DNA from: Pseudoclavibacter sp. RFBB5
Lineage (GTDB): Bacteria; Actinomycetota; Actinomycetes; Actinomycetales; Microbacteriaceae
Direction of reading: 5' to 3'
Assembly: GCF_002931555.1 (NCBI RefSeq)
Contig: NZ_PSTZ01000004.1
Location: 29,185 to 93,184 of the forward strand
Length of the DNA stretch: 64,000 nucleotides
Position 1 is the first letter of the stretch. Each line of letters begins with the position of its first letter. Shown here piece by piece: positions 33,786-43,317 of the stretch. A program made the translations under genes and the position numbers. The notes under the pieces were generated by a model. That model did no database searches. It saw only the letters and a program-made list of their open reading frames with translations, and was not told the DNA's origin.

Positions 33786-35315
33786 ATGCAACGACGACGT
33801 GCTGGGATCGGAGCCGCGGCCATTGGCGCGCTCCTCGTCTTGAGCGGATGCTCGGCAGGTGAGAGCGTCGACATCGGCGGCGGCGAGGGTGTCGAGGGTG
33901 AGGTGCTGTACGCCGCTATCGGTGGCGAGCCGGACCAGCTCGACCCGCACAAGACCTCCTCCTACTTCTCGTTCCAGGTCCTCGAGAACGTCTATGACAC
34001 CCTGGTCGAGCCGGACGAGAACCTCGAGATGCAGCCGGCGCTCGCGGAGTCGTGGGAGACGAGCGAGGACCAGCTGACATGGACCTTCAAGCTTCGCGAC
34101 GGGGTCACATTCCACGACGGGTCCGACTTCACAAGCGAAGACGTCGTGTACTCGTACAACCGCATCATCGACGAGGAGCTCTCCAACGCCTGGAAGTTCG
34201 ACGCCGTCACGAACATCGAAGCGCCCGACGACTCGACGGTAGTCGTGACCGTCTCCCAGCCCACCCCGAACCTGCTGTCCAACATTGGCGGCTTCAAGGG
34301 CATGGCGATCGTAGAGCAGGCCAACGTCGAGTCCGGTGAGATCGCGAACAAGCCCATCGGCACCGGCCCCTTCTCGCTCGCGAACTACACGAGCGGCGAC
34401 AGCATCGAGCTCGCCGCCAACGCCGACTACTGGGACGGCGCGCCAAGCATCGGCGGTGTCGAGTTCCAGTTCATCTCGGAGCCCTCCACTGCACTCGCGG
34501 CCCTCAAGAGCGGCGAGATCCAGTGGACCGACGTCGTCCCGACGCAGCAGGTTGCAGAGCTCAGCGGCGACGAGTCGATCGAACTCGGCCAGAGCCCGTC
34601 GAGCGACTACTGGTACCTCGCGCTCAACGAGGGCAAGGAGCAATGGAAGGACCCGCGAGTCCGCCAGGCGATCGCTTACGCCGTCGACCGCGACGCGATC
34701 GTGCAGGCCGTCAGCTACGGGACAGCGCAGGCGAACCAGCTCGCGATCCCGCAGGACAGCGTCTGGTACACGGAGTACGACAAGTACTCCACGGACATCG
34801 AGGAGTCGAAGCGCCTGCTCGCCGAGGCCGGCTTCACCGGCGGAACCCTCGACCTCCTCGCGACGAGCGAGTACCCGGAGACGGTCACGGCCGCGCAGAT
34901 CATCGCGTCCAACCTCGAGCCCCTTGGCATCACGGTCGAGATCAGGCAGCCGGACTTCTCGACCTGGCTTGACGAGCAGAACTCCGGCAACTTCGACATG
35001 CTCATGATGGGCTGGCTCGGCAACATCGACCCGGACGACTTCTACTACTCGCAGCACCACAGCTCGGGCGGCAGCAACGCGCAGAAGTACTCGAACCCCG
35101 AGGTCGACGAGCTGCTCGATGCAGCACGCACCGAGACCGACCAGGCGACGCGCAAGGACCTGTACGCGCAGGCCGCGACGACCATCGCCGACGACGCCAG
35201 CTACATCTACCTGTACAACCCGTCGGTGATCCAGGTGTGGAGCCCCAGCCTGGGCGACTACGAGGCACGGGCAGACCGGGCGACGCGCTTCCGCGACGCC
35301 ACGCTGACGCTGTAG
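33786..35315 (+). CDS. Oligopeptide ABC importer substrate-binding lipoprotein (SBP family 5)
   Basis: ATG 33786 has GGAG 6 nt upstream. The 509-residue protein has the lipobox LSGC (Cys ~22) and an SBP_bac_5 fold: YAAIGGEPDQLDPHKTSSY, LAESWETSEDQLTWTFKLRDGVTFHDGSDFTSEDVVYSYNRI (the family signature), RVRQAIAYAVDRDAIVQ and the C-terminal YLYNPSVIQVWSP. It captures peptides, or related compounds, for the permeases encoded directly downstream. It is the first gene of a four-gene operon. Confidence 0.95.
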   Translation: MQRRRAGIGAAAIGALLVLSGCSAGESVDIGGGEGVEGEVLYAAIGGEPDQLDPHKTSSYFSFQVLENVYDTLVEPDENLEMQPALAESWETSEDQLTWTFKLRDGVTFHDGSDFTSEDVVYSYNRIIDEELSNAWKFDAVTNIEAPDDSTVVVTVSQPTPNLLSNIGGFKGMAIVEQANVESGEIANKPIGTGPFSLANYTSGDSIELAANADYWDGAPSIGGVEFQFISEPSTALAALKSGEIQWTDVVPTQQVAELSGDESIELGQSPSSDYWYLALNEGKEQWKDPRVRQAIAYAVDRDAIVQAVSYGTAQANQLAIPQDSVWYTEYDKYSTDIEESKRLLAEAGFTGGTLDLLATSEYPETVTAAQIIASNLEPLGITVEIRQPDFSTWLDEQNSGNFDMLMMGWLGNIDPDDFYYSQHHSSGGSNAQKYSNPEVDELLDAARTETDQATRKDLYAQAATTIADDASYIYLYNPSVIQVWSPSLGDYEARADRATRFRDATLTL

Positions 35316-35364
35316 CTCACGCCGCACCGCACCCGAGAACACGGGTCTACGAGGGGAAAACCCA

Positions 35365-36330
35365 ATGAGAATGTCGTTCGGCTCCATCGCCGCGTTCCTC
35401 GGCTGGCGCCTGCTCTACTCGGCGATCGTGCTGCTCGGAGTCCTTGTTGTTGTCTTCTCCCTCGTGCACTTCGTGCCGGGCGATCCAGTTCGGCTGGCGC
35501 TCGGCACGAGGTACACGCAAGAGGCGTACGACGCGCTCCGCGCAGCATCCGGCCTGGACAGGCCCATCCTCGAGCAGTTCTTCTCGTACGTCGGCAACGC
35601 GCTCTCCGGCAACCTCGGTGTCAGCTTCCGCAACGGCGACGCCGTGACGACGACCCTGCTCGAGCGCCTTCCCGCGACGCTCTCGCTCGCCGGCGTCGGG
35701 CTCGTGATCGCGCTTCTCATCTCCGTGCCAGCTGGCATCTGGTCCGCGCTGAGGGAAGGGCGCCTCAGCGATGGGATCATCCGCGTCACCAGCCAGTTCG
35801 GTGTCTCCATCCCGGACTTCTGGATGGGCATGCTCCTCATCGGACTGTTCTCATCGACGCTGGGGTGGCTGCCATCGAGCGGCTACTCATCGATCAGCGA
35901 GGACCCCGGCGACTGGGCCAGGCACGTGCTCCTGCCCGGGCTGACGGTCGGCCTCGTCGCGGGCGCCATCATGACCCGCTACATCCGCTCGGCCGTGCTC
36001 GAAGTCGCCTCCATGGGGTACGTCCGGACGGCCAGATCCAAAGGTCTCTCGGCCTGGACGGTGACGATGCGCCACATCGTCCGCAACGCCCTTGTCCCCG
36101 TCCTCACGATCGCCGGGATCCAGCTCGCCACGATCCTCGGCGGCGTCATCGTCGTCGAGGTCGTCTTCGCCTGGCCGGGACTCGGGCGGCTCGTCTACGA
36201 CGCCGTCTCCTCCCGGGACTACCCGCTCATCCAGGGCTCCGTGCTGCTCATCGCCGTGATGTTCCTCGCCGTGAACTTCATCGTGGATGTGCTCTACGCG
36301 CTCGTCGACCCGAGGATCCGGCTCTCATGA
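35365..36330 (+). CDS. Oligopeptide ABC importer permease (DppB type)
   Basis: The 321-residue protein has six helices. It opens with FLGWRLLYSAIVLLGVLVVVFSLVHFVPGDPVRL, the DppB/OppB hallmark, and has the EAA loop RTARSKGLSAWTVTMRHIVRNALVPVLT. GAGGGG precedes the start by 8 nt. Its ATGA overlap with the next permease gene indicates coupled translation. Confidence 0.95.
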   Translation: MRMSFGSIAAFLGWRLLYSAIVLLGVLVVVFSLVHFVPGDPVRLALGTRYTQEAYDALRAASGLDRPILEQFFSYVGNALSGNLGVSFRNGDAVTTTLLERLPATLSLAGVGLVIALLISVPAGIWSALREGRLSDGIIRVTSQFGVSIPDFWMGMLLIGLFSSTLGWLPSSGYSSISEDPGDWARHVLLPGLTVGLVAGAIMTRYIRSAVLEVASMGYVRTARSKGLSAWTVTMRHIVRNALVPVLTIAGIQLATILGGVIVVEVVFAWPGLGRLVYDAVSSRDYPLIQGSVLLIAVMFLAVNFIVDVLYALVDPRIRLS

Positions 36331-37250
36331 CCGACCAGAACCCACAAGCCACGCCGCAGGCTGCCTCCGGCGTCCCTGCAGCCGAGGAACGGACTCGCGT
36401 CGCCGCGTGGCGACTCCTCCTCAGCAACCCGGTGACGGTCGTCAGCGCGGTCCTGCTCTTCATCGTCGTGTTCGTCGCCCTGCTCGGCCCGTGGATAGCG
36501 CCATACGGCGTCAACGACGTCGACGTCGCGAACCAGCTCCAACCGCCGAGCGCCAGCCACTGGTTCGGCACCGACGACCTCGGCCGGGACGTCCTGAGTC
36601 GCGTGATGATCGCGTCCGGCGTCTCGCTGCAGGTGGCGTTCGTCTCCGTCGCGTTCGCGTTTGTCGTCGGCGTGCTCGTCGGCGTCGTCTCCGGCTACGC
36701 GGGCGGCCTCCTCGACACTGTGCTCATGCGCCTCGTCGACGTCATGTTCGCGTTTCCGGTGCTGCTGCTCGCACTCGCCATCGTCGCGATCCTCGCACCC
36801 GGACTCGCGACGACCATGCTGGCCATCGGCATCGTCTACACGCCGATCTTCGCGAGAGTGGCCCGGGCGAGCACGCTCTCCGTGCGCGTCGAGCCGTACG
36901 TGCAGGTGTCCCGGACGATGGGCACGCCCTGGGCCAGCATCCTCGGGCGTCACGTGCTGCCGAACATCACGGGGCCGATCATCGTGCAGACCTCCCTCTC
37001 CCTGGCGTTCGCGATCCTCGCCGAGTCGGCGCTCTCCTTCCTCGGCCTCGGCATCCAGCCGCCAGCCCCCTCCTGGGGAGGGATGCTCTTCGCCGCGCAG
37101 GGCTTCATCAGCCAGGCGTGGTGGATGAGCCTGTTCCCTGGCGCCGCGATCTTCGTCACGGCGCTCTCCTTCAACCTGCTCGGAGACGGGATGCGAGACG
37201 TCCTCGACCCCAAGCAGCGCACCCTCATCGAGTCAAGGAGGAAGCGATGA
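36327..37250 (+). CDS. Oligopeptide ABC importer permease (DppC type)
   Basis: ATG 36327 overlaps the preceding stop by 4 nt. The 307-residue protein has the DppC/OppC pattern: a polar N-terminus, LLGPWIAPYGVNDVDV, the loop HWFGTDDLGRDVLSRVM (~85) and the EAA loop VSRTMGTPWASILGRHVLPNITGPIIV. It pairs with the DppB-type permease to form the channel. Confidence 0.95.
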   Translation: MTDQNPQATPQAASGVPAAEERTRVAAWRLLLSNPVTVVSAVLLFIVVFVALLGPWIAPYGVNDVDVANQLQPPSASHWFGTDDLGRDVLSRVMIASGVSLQVAFVSVAFAFVVGVLVGVVSGYAGGLLDTVLMRLVDVMFAFPVLLLALAIVAILAPGLATTMLAIGIVYTPIFARVARASTLSVRVEPYVQVSRTMGTPWASILGRHVLPNITGPIIVQTSLSLAFAILAESALSFLGLGIQPPAPSWGGMLFAAQGFISQAWWMSLFPGAAIFVTALSFNLLGDGMRDVLDPKQRTLIESRRKR

Positions 37251-38863
37251 CCGCTCCCGCACTCCGCGTCGCCGACCTTCGGGTCTCCATCGGGCGCAAG
37301 GAGATCGTCCGAGGCCTCGACTTCTCGATCGAGCCCGGGGGCACGCTCGGCATCGTGGGGGAGTCCGGGTCCGGCAAGTCCATGACCGTCCTCGCCGCGA
37401 CCGGTCTCCTCGATGCGCCCGGTGCGCACGTCACGGGCACCAGCACGCTTGGTGATCCAAAGCTCGGGCAGGTCGAACTGATCGGCGCATCCGCACGAAC
37501 CCTGCGGAGCGTGCACGGCAACGGGATCGGGTTCGTCTTCCAGGATCCGAGCACGTCGCTCAACCCGCTGCTCACGCTCGGCCGTCAGCTCACCGAGTCG
37601 CTCGAGACGCACCGGCGCCTCTCGCGCGGCGCATCCCGAACCAAGGCCATCGAGCTCCTCGAGTCCGTCGGCATCCCGGAGCCTGAGGCGCGCTTCAACG
37701 CGTACCCGCACGAGCTCTCCGGCGGGCAGCGGCAGCGCGTCATGATCGCGATCGCGCTGTCCTGCGACCCGGGGTTGCTGGTCGCCGACGAGCCGACGAC
37801 AGCACTGGATGTGACCACGCAGGCACAGATCATCGAGCTCGTGCGCACGCTCCAGCATGAGCACGGCACCGCAGTCATCTGGATCAGCCACGACATGGGC
37901 GTCATCTCGCAGGTCGCCGACGAGGTGCTCGTCATGCGACACGGCGAGGCCGTCGAGCGGCGAAGCGCCGTCGACCTCGTCACCGACCCGCAGCATCCCT
38001 ACACCAGGGAGCTGCTCGCGGCGAGGCCGCGGCTCGGGAAGGCCAAGCCGGCCCCGGCCACGGCGGACGCGAAGGCTCTGCTGCAGGTCACCGACCTCGA
38101 CGTGCGCTTCCCGATTCAGACCCCGAAGGGCCGTAGCCACGTGCACGCCGTCGATGGCGTCTCGTTCGGGCTGCGCCAGGGGACGACGCTCGGCATCGTG
38201 GGGGAGTCGGGTTCTGGGAAGTCGACCATCGCGAACGCGCTCACGGGGCTCGTGAAGCCCACGGGCGGCACAGCGACGCTCGACGGACTCGACGTGCTGA
38301 GAGCCGACAACCAGCTCAGGCGCCGCATCGCCATGGTCTTCCAGGACCCCTTCTCTTCACTCGACCCGCGCATGCCGGTGGGGCAGTCGGTCGCCGAGCC
38401 GCTCCGAGTTCACCGCCTGCCCGCAGGCGGCTCTCGCTCCGCGCGCATCGATGAGCTCTTCGATCTGGTCGAGCTCCCGCGGGACTTCATCGGGCGGTAC
38501 CCGCACGAGCTGTCCGGCGGGCAGCGGCAGCGCGTCTCGATCGCGCGAGCCCTCGCGCTGGAGCCCGACGTCGTCATCCTCGACGAGTCGACCGCGTCGC
38601 TGGATGTATCCATCCAGTCGCGAGTGCTGGAGCTGCTCCGGCGCCTGCAGGGTGAACTGTCCCTCAGCTACCTCTTCATCGCGCACGACCTCGCGATCGT
38701 CGAGGAGATGAGCCACGACGTCCTCGTCATGCAGCACGGCCGCGTCGTCGAACACGCGCCCGCCGACGAGATCTTCGGCGCCCCGAAGCAGGAGTACACG
38801 AAGCAGCTCCTCGCGGCGATCCCACCGGAGCTACCGCGAGGAATGAACGCGCATTCGCTCTGA
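37247..38863 (+). CDS. Fused oligopeptide ABC importer ATPase (DppD-DppF type)
   Basis: ATG 37247 overlaps the preceding stop by 4 nt. The 538-residue protein carries two complete ABC domains: Walker A GESGSGKSM (38-46) with signature LSGGQRQRV (~158) and Walker B LLVADEP, then Walker A GESGSGKST (~320) with LSGGQRQRV and VVILDES. The two halves correspond to DppD and DppF, usually separate proteins. The first Walker A ends in Met where Ser/Thr is usual in some families; the lysine is intact. It energises the upstream permeases. Confidence 0.95.
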   Translation: MTAPALRVADLRVSIGRKEIVRGLDFSIEPGGTLGIVGESGSGKSMTVLAATGLLDAPGAHVTGTSTLGDPKLGQVELIGASARTLRSVHGNGIGFVFQDPSTSLNPLLTLGRQLTESLETHRRLSRGASRTKAIELLESVGIPEPEARFNAYPHELSGGQRQRVMIAIALSCDPGLLVADEPTTALDVTTQAQIIELVRTLQHEHGTAVIWISHDMGVISQVADEVLVMRHGEAVERRSAVDLVTDPQHPYTRELLAARPRLGKAKPAPATADAKALLQVTDLDVRFPIQTPKGRSHVHAVDGVSFGLRQGTTLGIVGESGSGKSTIANALTGLVKPTGGTATLDGLDVLRADNQLRRRIAMVFQDPFSSLDPRMPVGQSVAEPLRVHRLPAGGSRSARIDELFDLVELPRDFIGRYPHELSGGQRQRVSIARALALEPDVVILDESTASLDVSIQSRVLELLRRLQGELSLSYLFIAHDLAIVEEMSHDVLVMQHGRVVEHAPADEIFGAPKQEYTKQLLAAIPPELPRGMNAHSL

Positions 38864-38959
38864 CCCAGGCGCGCCCAGCTGACCTGCCCGCACTCGCACA
38901 CCCCGGGTATGCTCTGTCTGCTGCGTTCCGCGCGGCGACAGAACACCTAGGAGAACACC

Positions 38960-39898
38960 GTGCCCGTTGGCCTGCTCGCCGTCGTCGACGACATCCTCAC
39001 CGCCGCGCTCAAGGCCTCAGCCAAATCGGCGGGCGTCGTCATCGACGACGCCGCCGTCACCCCGCAGTACGTGCAGGGCATCACGCCCGCCCGCGAGCTG
39101 CCGGTCGTGTGGAACATCGCCAAGGGCAGTCTCTTCAACAAGTTCGTGATCATCATCCCGATCGCGCTCCTGCTGACGGCGTTCGCGCCGTGGGTGCTGC
39201 CGTTCCTGCTCATCATCGGCGGCGTGTACCTGTGCTTCGAGGGCGCGGAGAAGGTCACCGAGTGGTTCGGGCACCACCATGCGCTCGACGAGGACCATCC
39301 GCGCGACGAGAAGAAGCTCATCTCGGGCGCGGTGCGCACCGACCTCATCCTGTCCACCGAGATCATGCTCATCTCGCTGTCGAACCTCGACCCCGACCTC
39401 GGGTTCTGGATGCGTCTCGCCGCGCTCGTCGTCATCGCCCTCGCCATGACCGCCCTCGTGTACGGCGCCGTCGCGCTCCTCGTCAAGATCGACGACATCG
39501 GACTGCACATGGCGACGCGCAGCGACCGCCGCACGCGCCACCTCGGCGTCCGCATCGTCCGCTCCATGCCCGCCGTGTTCCGCTTCATCAGCATCGTCGG
39601 CACCGTCGCCATGCTGTGGGTCGGCGGTCACCTCGTCATCATCAACGTCGGCGAGGTCGGCTTCCACGCGCCGGCGGACCTGCTGCACGAGATCGAGCAC
39701 GCGCTCATGAACACCGGCCCCGTCGTCGTGTGGCTCGTCGACACGCTCATCTCCGCGATCGTCGGACTCATCGTCGGCCTCGTGGTCGTCGGCGTCGTGC
39801 TCCTCGTCGGGCGCATCCTGCCGAAGAAGCCCAAGGCGGTGACCGCAGCCGGCACCCCGACGAACGCAGGCGACGCGCACAACCCAAGCGCCCACTAG
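38960..39898 (+). CDS. DUF808 family inner-membrane protein (YedI-like)
   Basis: GTG 38960 has AGGAGA 6 nt upstream. The 312-residue protein has the DUF808 N-terminus (GLLAVVDDILTAALKASAKSAGVVIDDAAVTPQYVQG), then six or seven hydrophobic segments and the conserved cytoplasmic stretch LCFEGAEKVTEWFGHHHALDEDHPRDEKKLISGAVRTDLILSTEIM. The family is widespread but has no established function. Confidence 0.85.
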   Translation: MPVGLLAVVDDILTAALKASAKSAGVVIDDAAVTPQYVQGITPARELPVVWNIAKGSLFNKFVIIIPIALLLTAFAPWVLPFLLIIGGVYLCFEGAEKVTEWFGHHHALDEDHPRDEKKLISGAVRTDLILSTEIMLISLSNLDPDLGFWMRLAALVVIALAMTALVYGAVALLVKIDDIGLHMATRSDRRTRHLGVRIVRSMPAVFRFISIVGTVAMLWVGGHLVIINVGEVGFHAPADLLHEIEHALMNTGPVVVWLVDTLISAIVGLIVGLVVVGVVLLVGRILPKKPKAVTAAGTPTNAGDAHNPSAH

Positions 39899-39928
39899 CC
39901 TCCTCGAGCCAGCAGCGTTCGCGTTCGG

Positions 39929-39954
39929 CGCGAGCGTGAGCGCTAGCGCTCGCG
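39929..39954. terminator. Hairpin overlapping the flippase stop, likely bidirectional terminator
   Basis: CGCGAGCG (39929-39936) pairs with CGCTCGCG (39947-39954); an internal palindrome GAGCGCTAGCGCTC gives an alternative fold. It lies between the convergent DUF808 and flippase genes. Confidence 0.6.
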
Positions 39955-41418
39955 GCGCAGGAGGCCGATGAGCTCGTTGTACGTGACCGTGAACCCGAAG
40001 CGCAGGATGCACCAGACAACCGCGACGGAGACGGCGATCGTGATGACGGCCCGCAACGTCGCATCCATCGGCACCAACCACAGGCCGAAGCCGATCACCG
40101 CGACAGTCGACCCGCACACCATCGCGGGCGCGTAGGAGCGGAGCACGTCCAGGGTGCGAAGACGCATGATGCGAATCGCGACGGCCTGCTTCACGACGAC
40201 GAAGACCGCCACCACGATGAGCTGCCCGACGGCGACACCCATGATGCCGCCGTAGTGCGCGCCGGCGATGAGCACTGCCACGAACACGAGGAGCTGCGCC
40301 GCGGAGAGCCGCATCGCGAGACCGGGCCGCCCGATGGCCTTGTACACCTCGTTGATGCCAGAACCCAGCGAGCGGACCGCCGCATACAGGGACAGCACGA
40401 TGAGCGGCTCGATGACCGCGAGCCACCCGTCGCCGAAGAGCAGCGGCACGAGCGCCGGGGCCACGGTCGCCAGTCCGATACCGGCCGTGACGCCGAAGAT
40501 CGTCTGCACGCGCAGCCCGAGCAGGTAGCTGCGCTGCAGCAGCGCCGGGTCGCGCTGCGCCCTCGCGTACAGCGGGTACAGGACCGCCGTCAGGATGTAG
40601 AGCGTGTTCACGATGCCGAACTCGGGCAGCCGGAAGGCCAGCTGGTACGTGCCGAGCGCGGCAGTCCCGAGGAACGCCGCCACGATCAAGTAGTCGACCT
40701 CGAAGTTGAAGCGCGAGATGATCTGGCTGCCGGCTGCGGGAAGTCCGAAGTCGGTCACCTCACGAAGATCGGCCTTCCTCCACCGCCAGAAGCGCCAGGG
40801 CGTCCTATCGCGCAACGCAACCCAGCACGAGATCGCGTACGCGAAGGACGCGGCGATCGAACCGAGGATGAGCGACCAGACCCCGGCGCCGCCGAGCGCC
40901 AACCCCATCGTCACCGCCCCCGTCACGACGGCGCGCACGATCGAGGCGGCCGTGATCGCACTGAAGCGCATGTCCTTGCGAAGCAGCGACTCGGGTACCG
41001 CGCACAGCGACGCACCGATGACGACAAGACTGGACGCCTGCAGGAGCGGCGTGAGGTCTGGTTGCCTGAACCACAGCGCGAAGAGCGGCGCGAGAGCAAC
41101 CAGGAGCACGGCCAGCAGCGCGCCGAAGGCGAGCGTGATGGCGAGCGACGCCCGCACGATCGAGGGGCGCCTCGTCAGCACGACGAGCGCCTGCGCGATG
41201 CCCCCATCCGCGACGGTCTCGGCGTACGCCATGATGACCAGCGCGAGCGTCACGAGCCCGTACTGATCGGGGGTCAGCGACCTGGCCAGGATGGCGGTCG
41301 TCGCGAGCAGCACCAGACGGCTGACCGCAACGGCCCCCGACTGCATCGCGGCACCGCGGGCCGCGCTGCGAGCCAGCTGGCGCGGATTGAGCGCAGACCC
41401 AGCTGAGTCCTCGCTCAT
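39943..41418 (-). CDS. Polysaccharide flippase (Wzx / MATE-like oligosaccharide exporter)
   Basis: The 491-residue protein has about fourteen predicted membrane helices. NPRQLARSAARGAAMQSGAVAVSRLVLL opens TM1; LARSLTPDQYGLVTLALVIMAYAETVADGGIAQALV is the typical polysaccharide-synthase/flippase N-terminal pattern. It would flip undecaprenyl-linked glycan units or a lipid-linked sugar across the membrane. ATG 41418 overlaps the upstream glycosyltransferase stop by 4 nt. It is the last gene of a minus-strand glycan operon. Confidence 0.9.
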   Translation of the reverse strand: MSEDSAGSALNPRQLARSAARGAAMQSGAVAVSRLVLLATTAILARSLTPDQYGLVTLALVIMAYAETVADGGIAQALVVLTRRPSIVRASLAITLAFGALLAVLLVALAPLFALWFRQPDLTPLLQASSLVVIGASLCAVPESLLRKDMRFSAITAASIVRAVVTGAVTMGLALGGAGVWSLILGSIAASFAYAISCWVALRDRTPWRFWRWRKADLREVTDFGLPAAGSQIISRFNFEVDYLIVAAFLGTAALGTYQLAFRLPEFGIVNTLYILTAVLYPLYARAQRDPALLQRSYLLGLRVQTIFGVTAGIGLATVAPALVPLLFGDGWLAVIEPLIVLSLYAAVRSLGSGINEVYKAIGRPGLAMRLSAAQLLVFVAVLIAGAHYGGIMGVAVGQLIVVAVFVVVKQAVAIRIMRLRTLDVLRSYAPAMVCGSTVAVIGFGLWLVPMDATLRAVITIAVSVAVVWCILRFGFTVTYNELIGLLRRER

Positions 41419-42401
41419 GCCTGCGCGGCGGCGGGCTCGAACACCCGATGCGCGTTCGCGCCTGTTCCCCTCGCCAGGCGCCCGCGAACGTAGCCGACGC
41501 CCGTGATCCCGAGCCCAGCGACGATCGCGGCTGCCCCCTGGAAGCGGCCAGCGCGGAGTTCGCGCAGCACCCCGCGTCCGAGCACGCGCACCACGTAGTC
41601 CTTCTCCGTCGAAAGGGCGGCCGTTGCTCCCTGCAGGCGCGCGATCGACGCCTTGGAGAGTCCCTCCGCGTAGCACCGTCGCATGAAGTACCCCCAGGTG
41701 CCGCGTGCCGCCGCCACTTCATGCCTGACGGCCGAGCTCGGCTCGAAGATCACCGTGGCCTGCGGGTTCGCAGCGGTGATCCGGATGCACAGCTCCGTTT
41801 CCTCGCCGCCGAGCGGGATGCGCCCCACCCGGCCGAGCTCCTCGCCGAAGCCGCCAGCCGTGACGATCGCCGCGCGACGCAGCGACATGTTGCAGCCCAT
41901 GAGATTGCGCACCTCGCTGGCGCTCGTGGGCTGGCCCAGGTACGTGCATCCGACGACCCAGTCGAACTCGCCGGGACCCGCGGTCGGCTCGAGGGCGGAC
42001 CCGGGCGTGGGGTACATCGGCGGCCGCGACGCGGGCCATGCGGGTCGCGCGGAACCCCCGACGGCAACGATGCTGTCGTCGACATACTGCGCGATCAGCA
42101 GCTCGAGCCAATCCGCATCGGCGACCGCGTCGTCGTCGAGGAATGCGACGATCTCACCCCGAGCCACGTCGACTCCCGTGTTGCGAGCTCCGGAGAGCCC
42201 CCGTCGCCTGCTGTTCTCGACGACGGTCGCGACGTCACCGAAGTGCCGCTTCGCCCGTTCGAAGAGCGCTCGGTTGTGATCGATGACCAGGATCAGCTCG
42301 TCTGGGGCGAGCGAGCCCCCGACTGCTGACGCCGCCCCACGCACGATCGTGGACCAGCGGTCCTCCGTGTACGCGCAGATGACCACGGAAACTGACGGCA
42401 T
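41415..42401 (-). CDS. Family 2 glycosyltransferase
   Basis: ATG 42401 follows GGGGGGAG. The 328-residue protein has GT-A motifs: SVSVVICAYTEDRWSTIVRGAASAV at the N-terminus, GLSGARNTGVDVARGEIVAFLDDDAVADADWLE (metal-binding DDD), NMSLRRAAIVTAGGFGEELGRVG, and IPLGGEETELCIRI. A moderately hydrophobic C-terminus may attach it to the membrane. It transfers an unknown sugar during surface-glycan assembly. It overlaps the flippase gene by 4 nt. Confidence 0.9.
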   Translation of the reverse strand: MPSVSVVICAYTEDRWSTIVRGAASAVGGSLAPDELILVIDHNRALFERAKRHFGDVATVVENSRRRGLSGARNTGVDVARGEIVAFLDDDAVADADWLELLIAQYVDDSIVAVGGSARPAWPASRPPMYPTPGSALEPTAGPGEFDWVVGCTYLGQPTSASEVRNLMGCNMSLRRAAIVTAGGFGEELGRVGRIPLGGEETELCIRITAANPQATVIFEPSSAVRHEVAAARGTWGYFMRRCYAEGLSKASIARLQGATAALSTEKDYVVRVLGRGVLRELRAGRFQGAAAIVAGLGITGVGYVRGRLARGTGANAHRVFEPAAAQA

Positions 42402-42457
42402 TGGCTCCCCCCGGAGTTCTCCCCATGAACAGGCGTGCAGCGTGAACAGGGCTGAGC

Positions 42458-43216
42458 TTAGACGGGTGTCAGCTCGAGCGCGCGACGCTTCACCGCACGA
42501 GCGCGGGTGCGCTCGGTCGCGAGAGTCCGCAGCACGCGTGTGCCATCCGCCCACGTGCGCAGGTGGCTCTCCCCGTGGATGCGACGCTTCTCGACACTTG
42601 GCACCTCACGGATGCGCGCGTCCGCCGCCGCCATCCGACAGTTGATGATCGTCTCGATCTCGAAGCCGTCACCCCAGAGCATGAGGCCCGGCTGCGAGGT
42701 ACCGGGTTCCGGGAGCTCCAACACCGGCAGCATGTCGCGCCAGAACGCGTTGTAGCCGTAGCAGAGGTCGGAGAACTTCGTGCCGAAGGCGAGGTTCGCC
42801 GTCAGGTTCAGCCCGGCGTTCCCCGCACGGCGCAGCGGGGTGATGTCCTCGCTGCCACCTCCTGGCAGGAAACGCGTCCCCTTCGCGAAGTCGGCACCGC
42901 CGACGAGCGCGTCGACGAACGACGGAATCTCGACCGGGTCGGCCGAGCCATCCGCGTCGAACATGACGATGATGTCGCCCGTCGCCGCGCTGAAGCCGCA
43001 GGAGAGCGCGTTGCCCTTGCCCCTGCGGGTCTGAGCGATGAGCGTCGCGTCCGGGCGAAGGCGGCGAACCACGTCCGCGGTCCCGTCGCTCGAGTTCGCG
43101 TCGACGACGATGACCTCGTGGCCGTGAGGAAGCTGCGGCAGCATCACCTCGAGATTCGAAGCCTCGTTTTTCGCCGGGATGACGATCGTCACCGTGGGCG
43201 CAGACGTACGTTCCAT
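42458..43216 (-). CDS. Family 2 glycosyltransferase, DPM1/polyprenyl-phosphate type
   Basis: ATG 43216 has GGGGG 6 nt upstream; the in-frame TTG at 43219 is less likely. The 252-residue protein has TVTIVIPAKNEASNLEVMLPQLP, EVIVVDANSSDGTADV, GKGNALSCGFSAATGDIIVMFDADGSADP (DAD metal site) and GYNAFWRDM. This short soluble GT-A form resembles dolichyl/polyprenyl-phosphate sugar transferases that charge a lipid carrier for extracytoplasmic transfer, which would suit the neighbouring 726-residue membrane protein (inference). Confidence 0.88.
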   Translation of the reverse strand: MERTSAPTVTIVIPAKNEASNLEVMLPQLPHGHEVIVVDANSSDGTADVVRRLRPDATLIAQTRRGKGNALSCGFSAATGDIIVMFDADGSADPVEIPSFVDALVGGADFAKGTRFLPGGGSEDITPLRRAGNAGLNLTANLAFGTKFSDLCYGYNAFWRDMLPVLELPEPGTSQPGLMLWGDGFEIETIINCRMAAADARIREVPSVEKRRIHGESHLRTWADGTRVLRTLATERTRARAVKRRALELTPV

Positions 43217-43239
43217 CAAGTTCCCCCAAACTTGTAGAT

Positions 43240-43269
43240 GGTGACGCTCAGTTCCCCCCGAGCGTCGCC
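43240..43269 (-). terminator. Intergenic hairpin within the glycan operon (terminator or attenuator)
   Basis: GGTGACGCTC (43240-43249) pairs with GAGCGTCGCC (43260-43269) with one G-U. A 14-bp perfect palindrome TTGGCCCGGGCCAA lies nearby at 43292-43305. They separate the 726-aa gene from the downstream glycosyltransferase and could limit read-through. Confidence 0.45.
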
Positions 43270-43317
43270 GTGACTGACCCTAACAGGCGCATTGGCCCGG
43301 GCCAAAGAATGTTGCTG

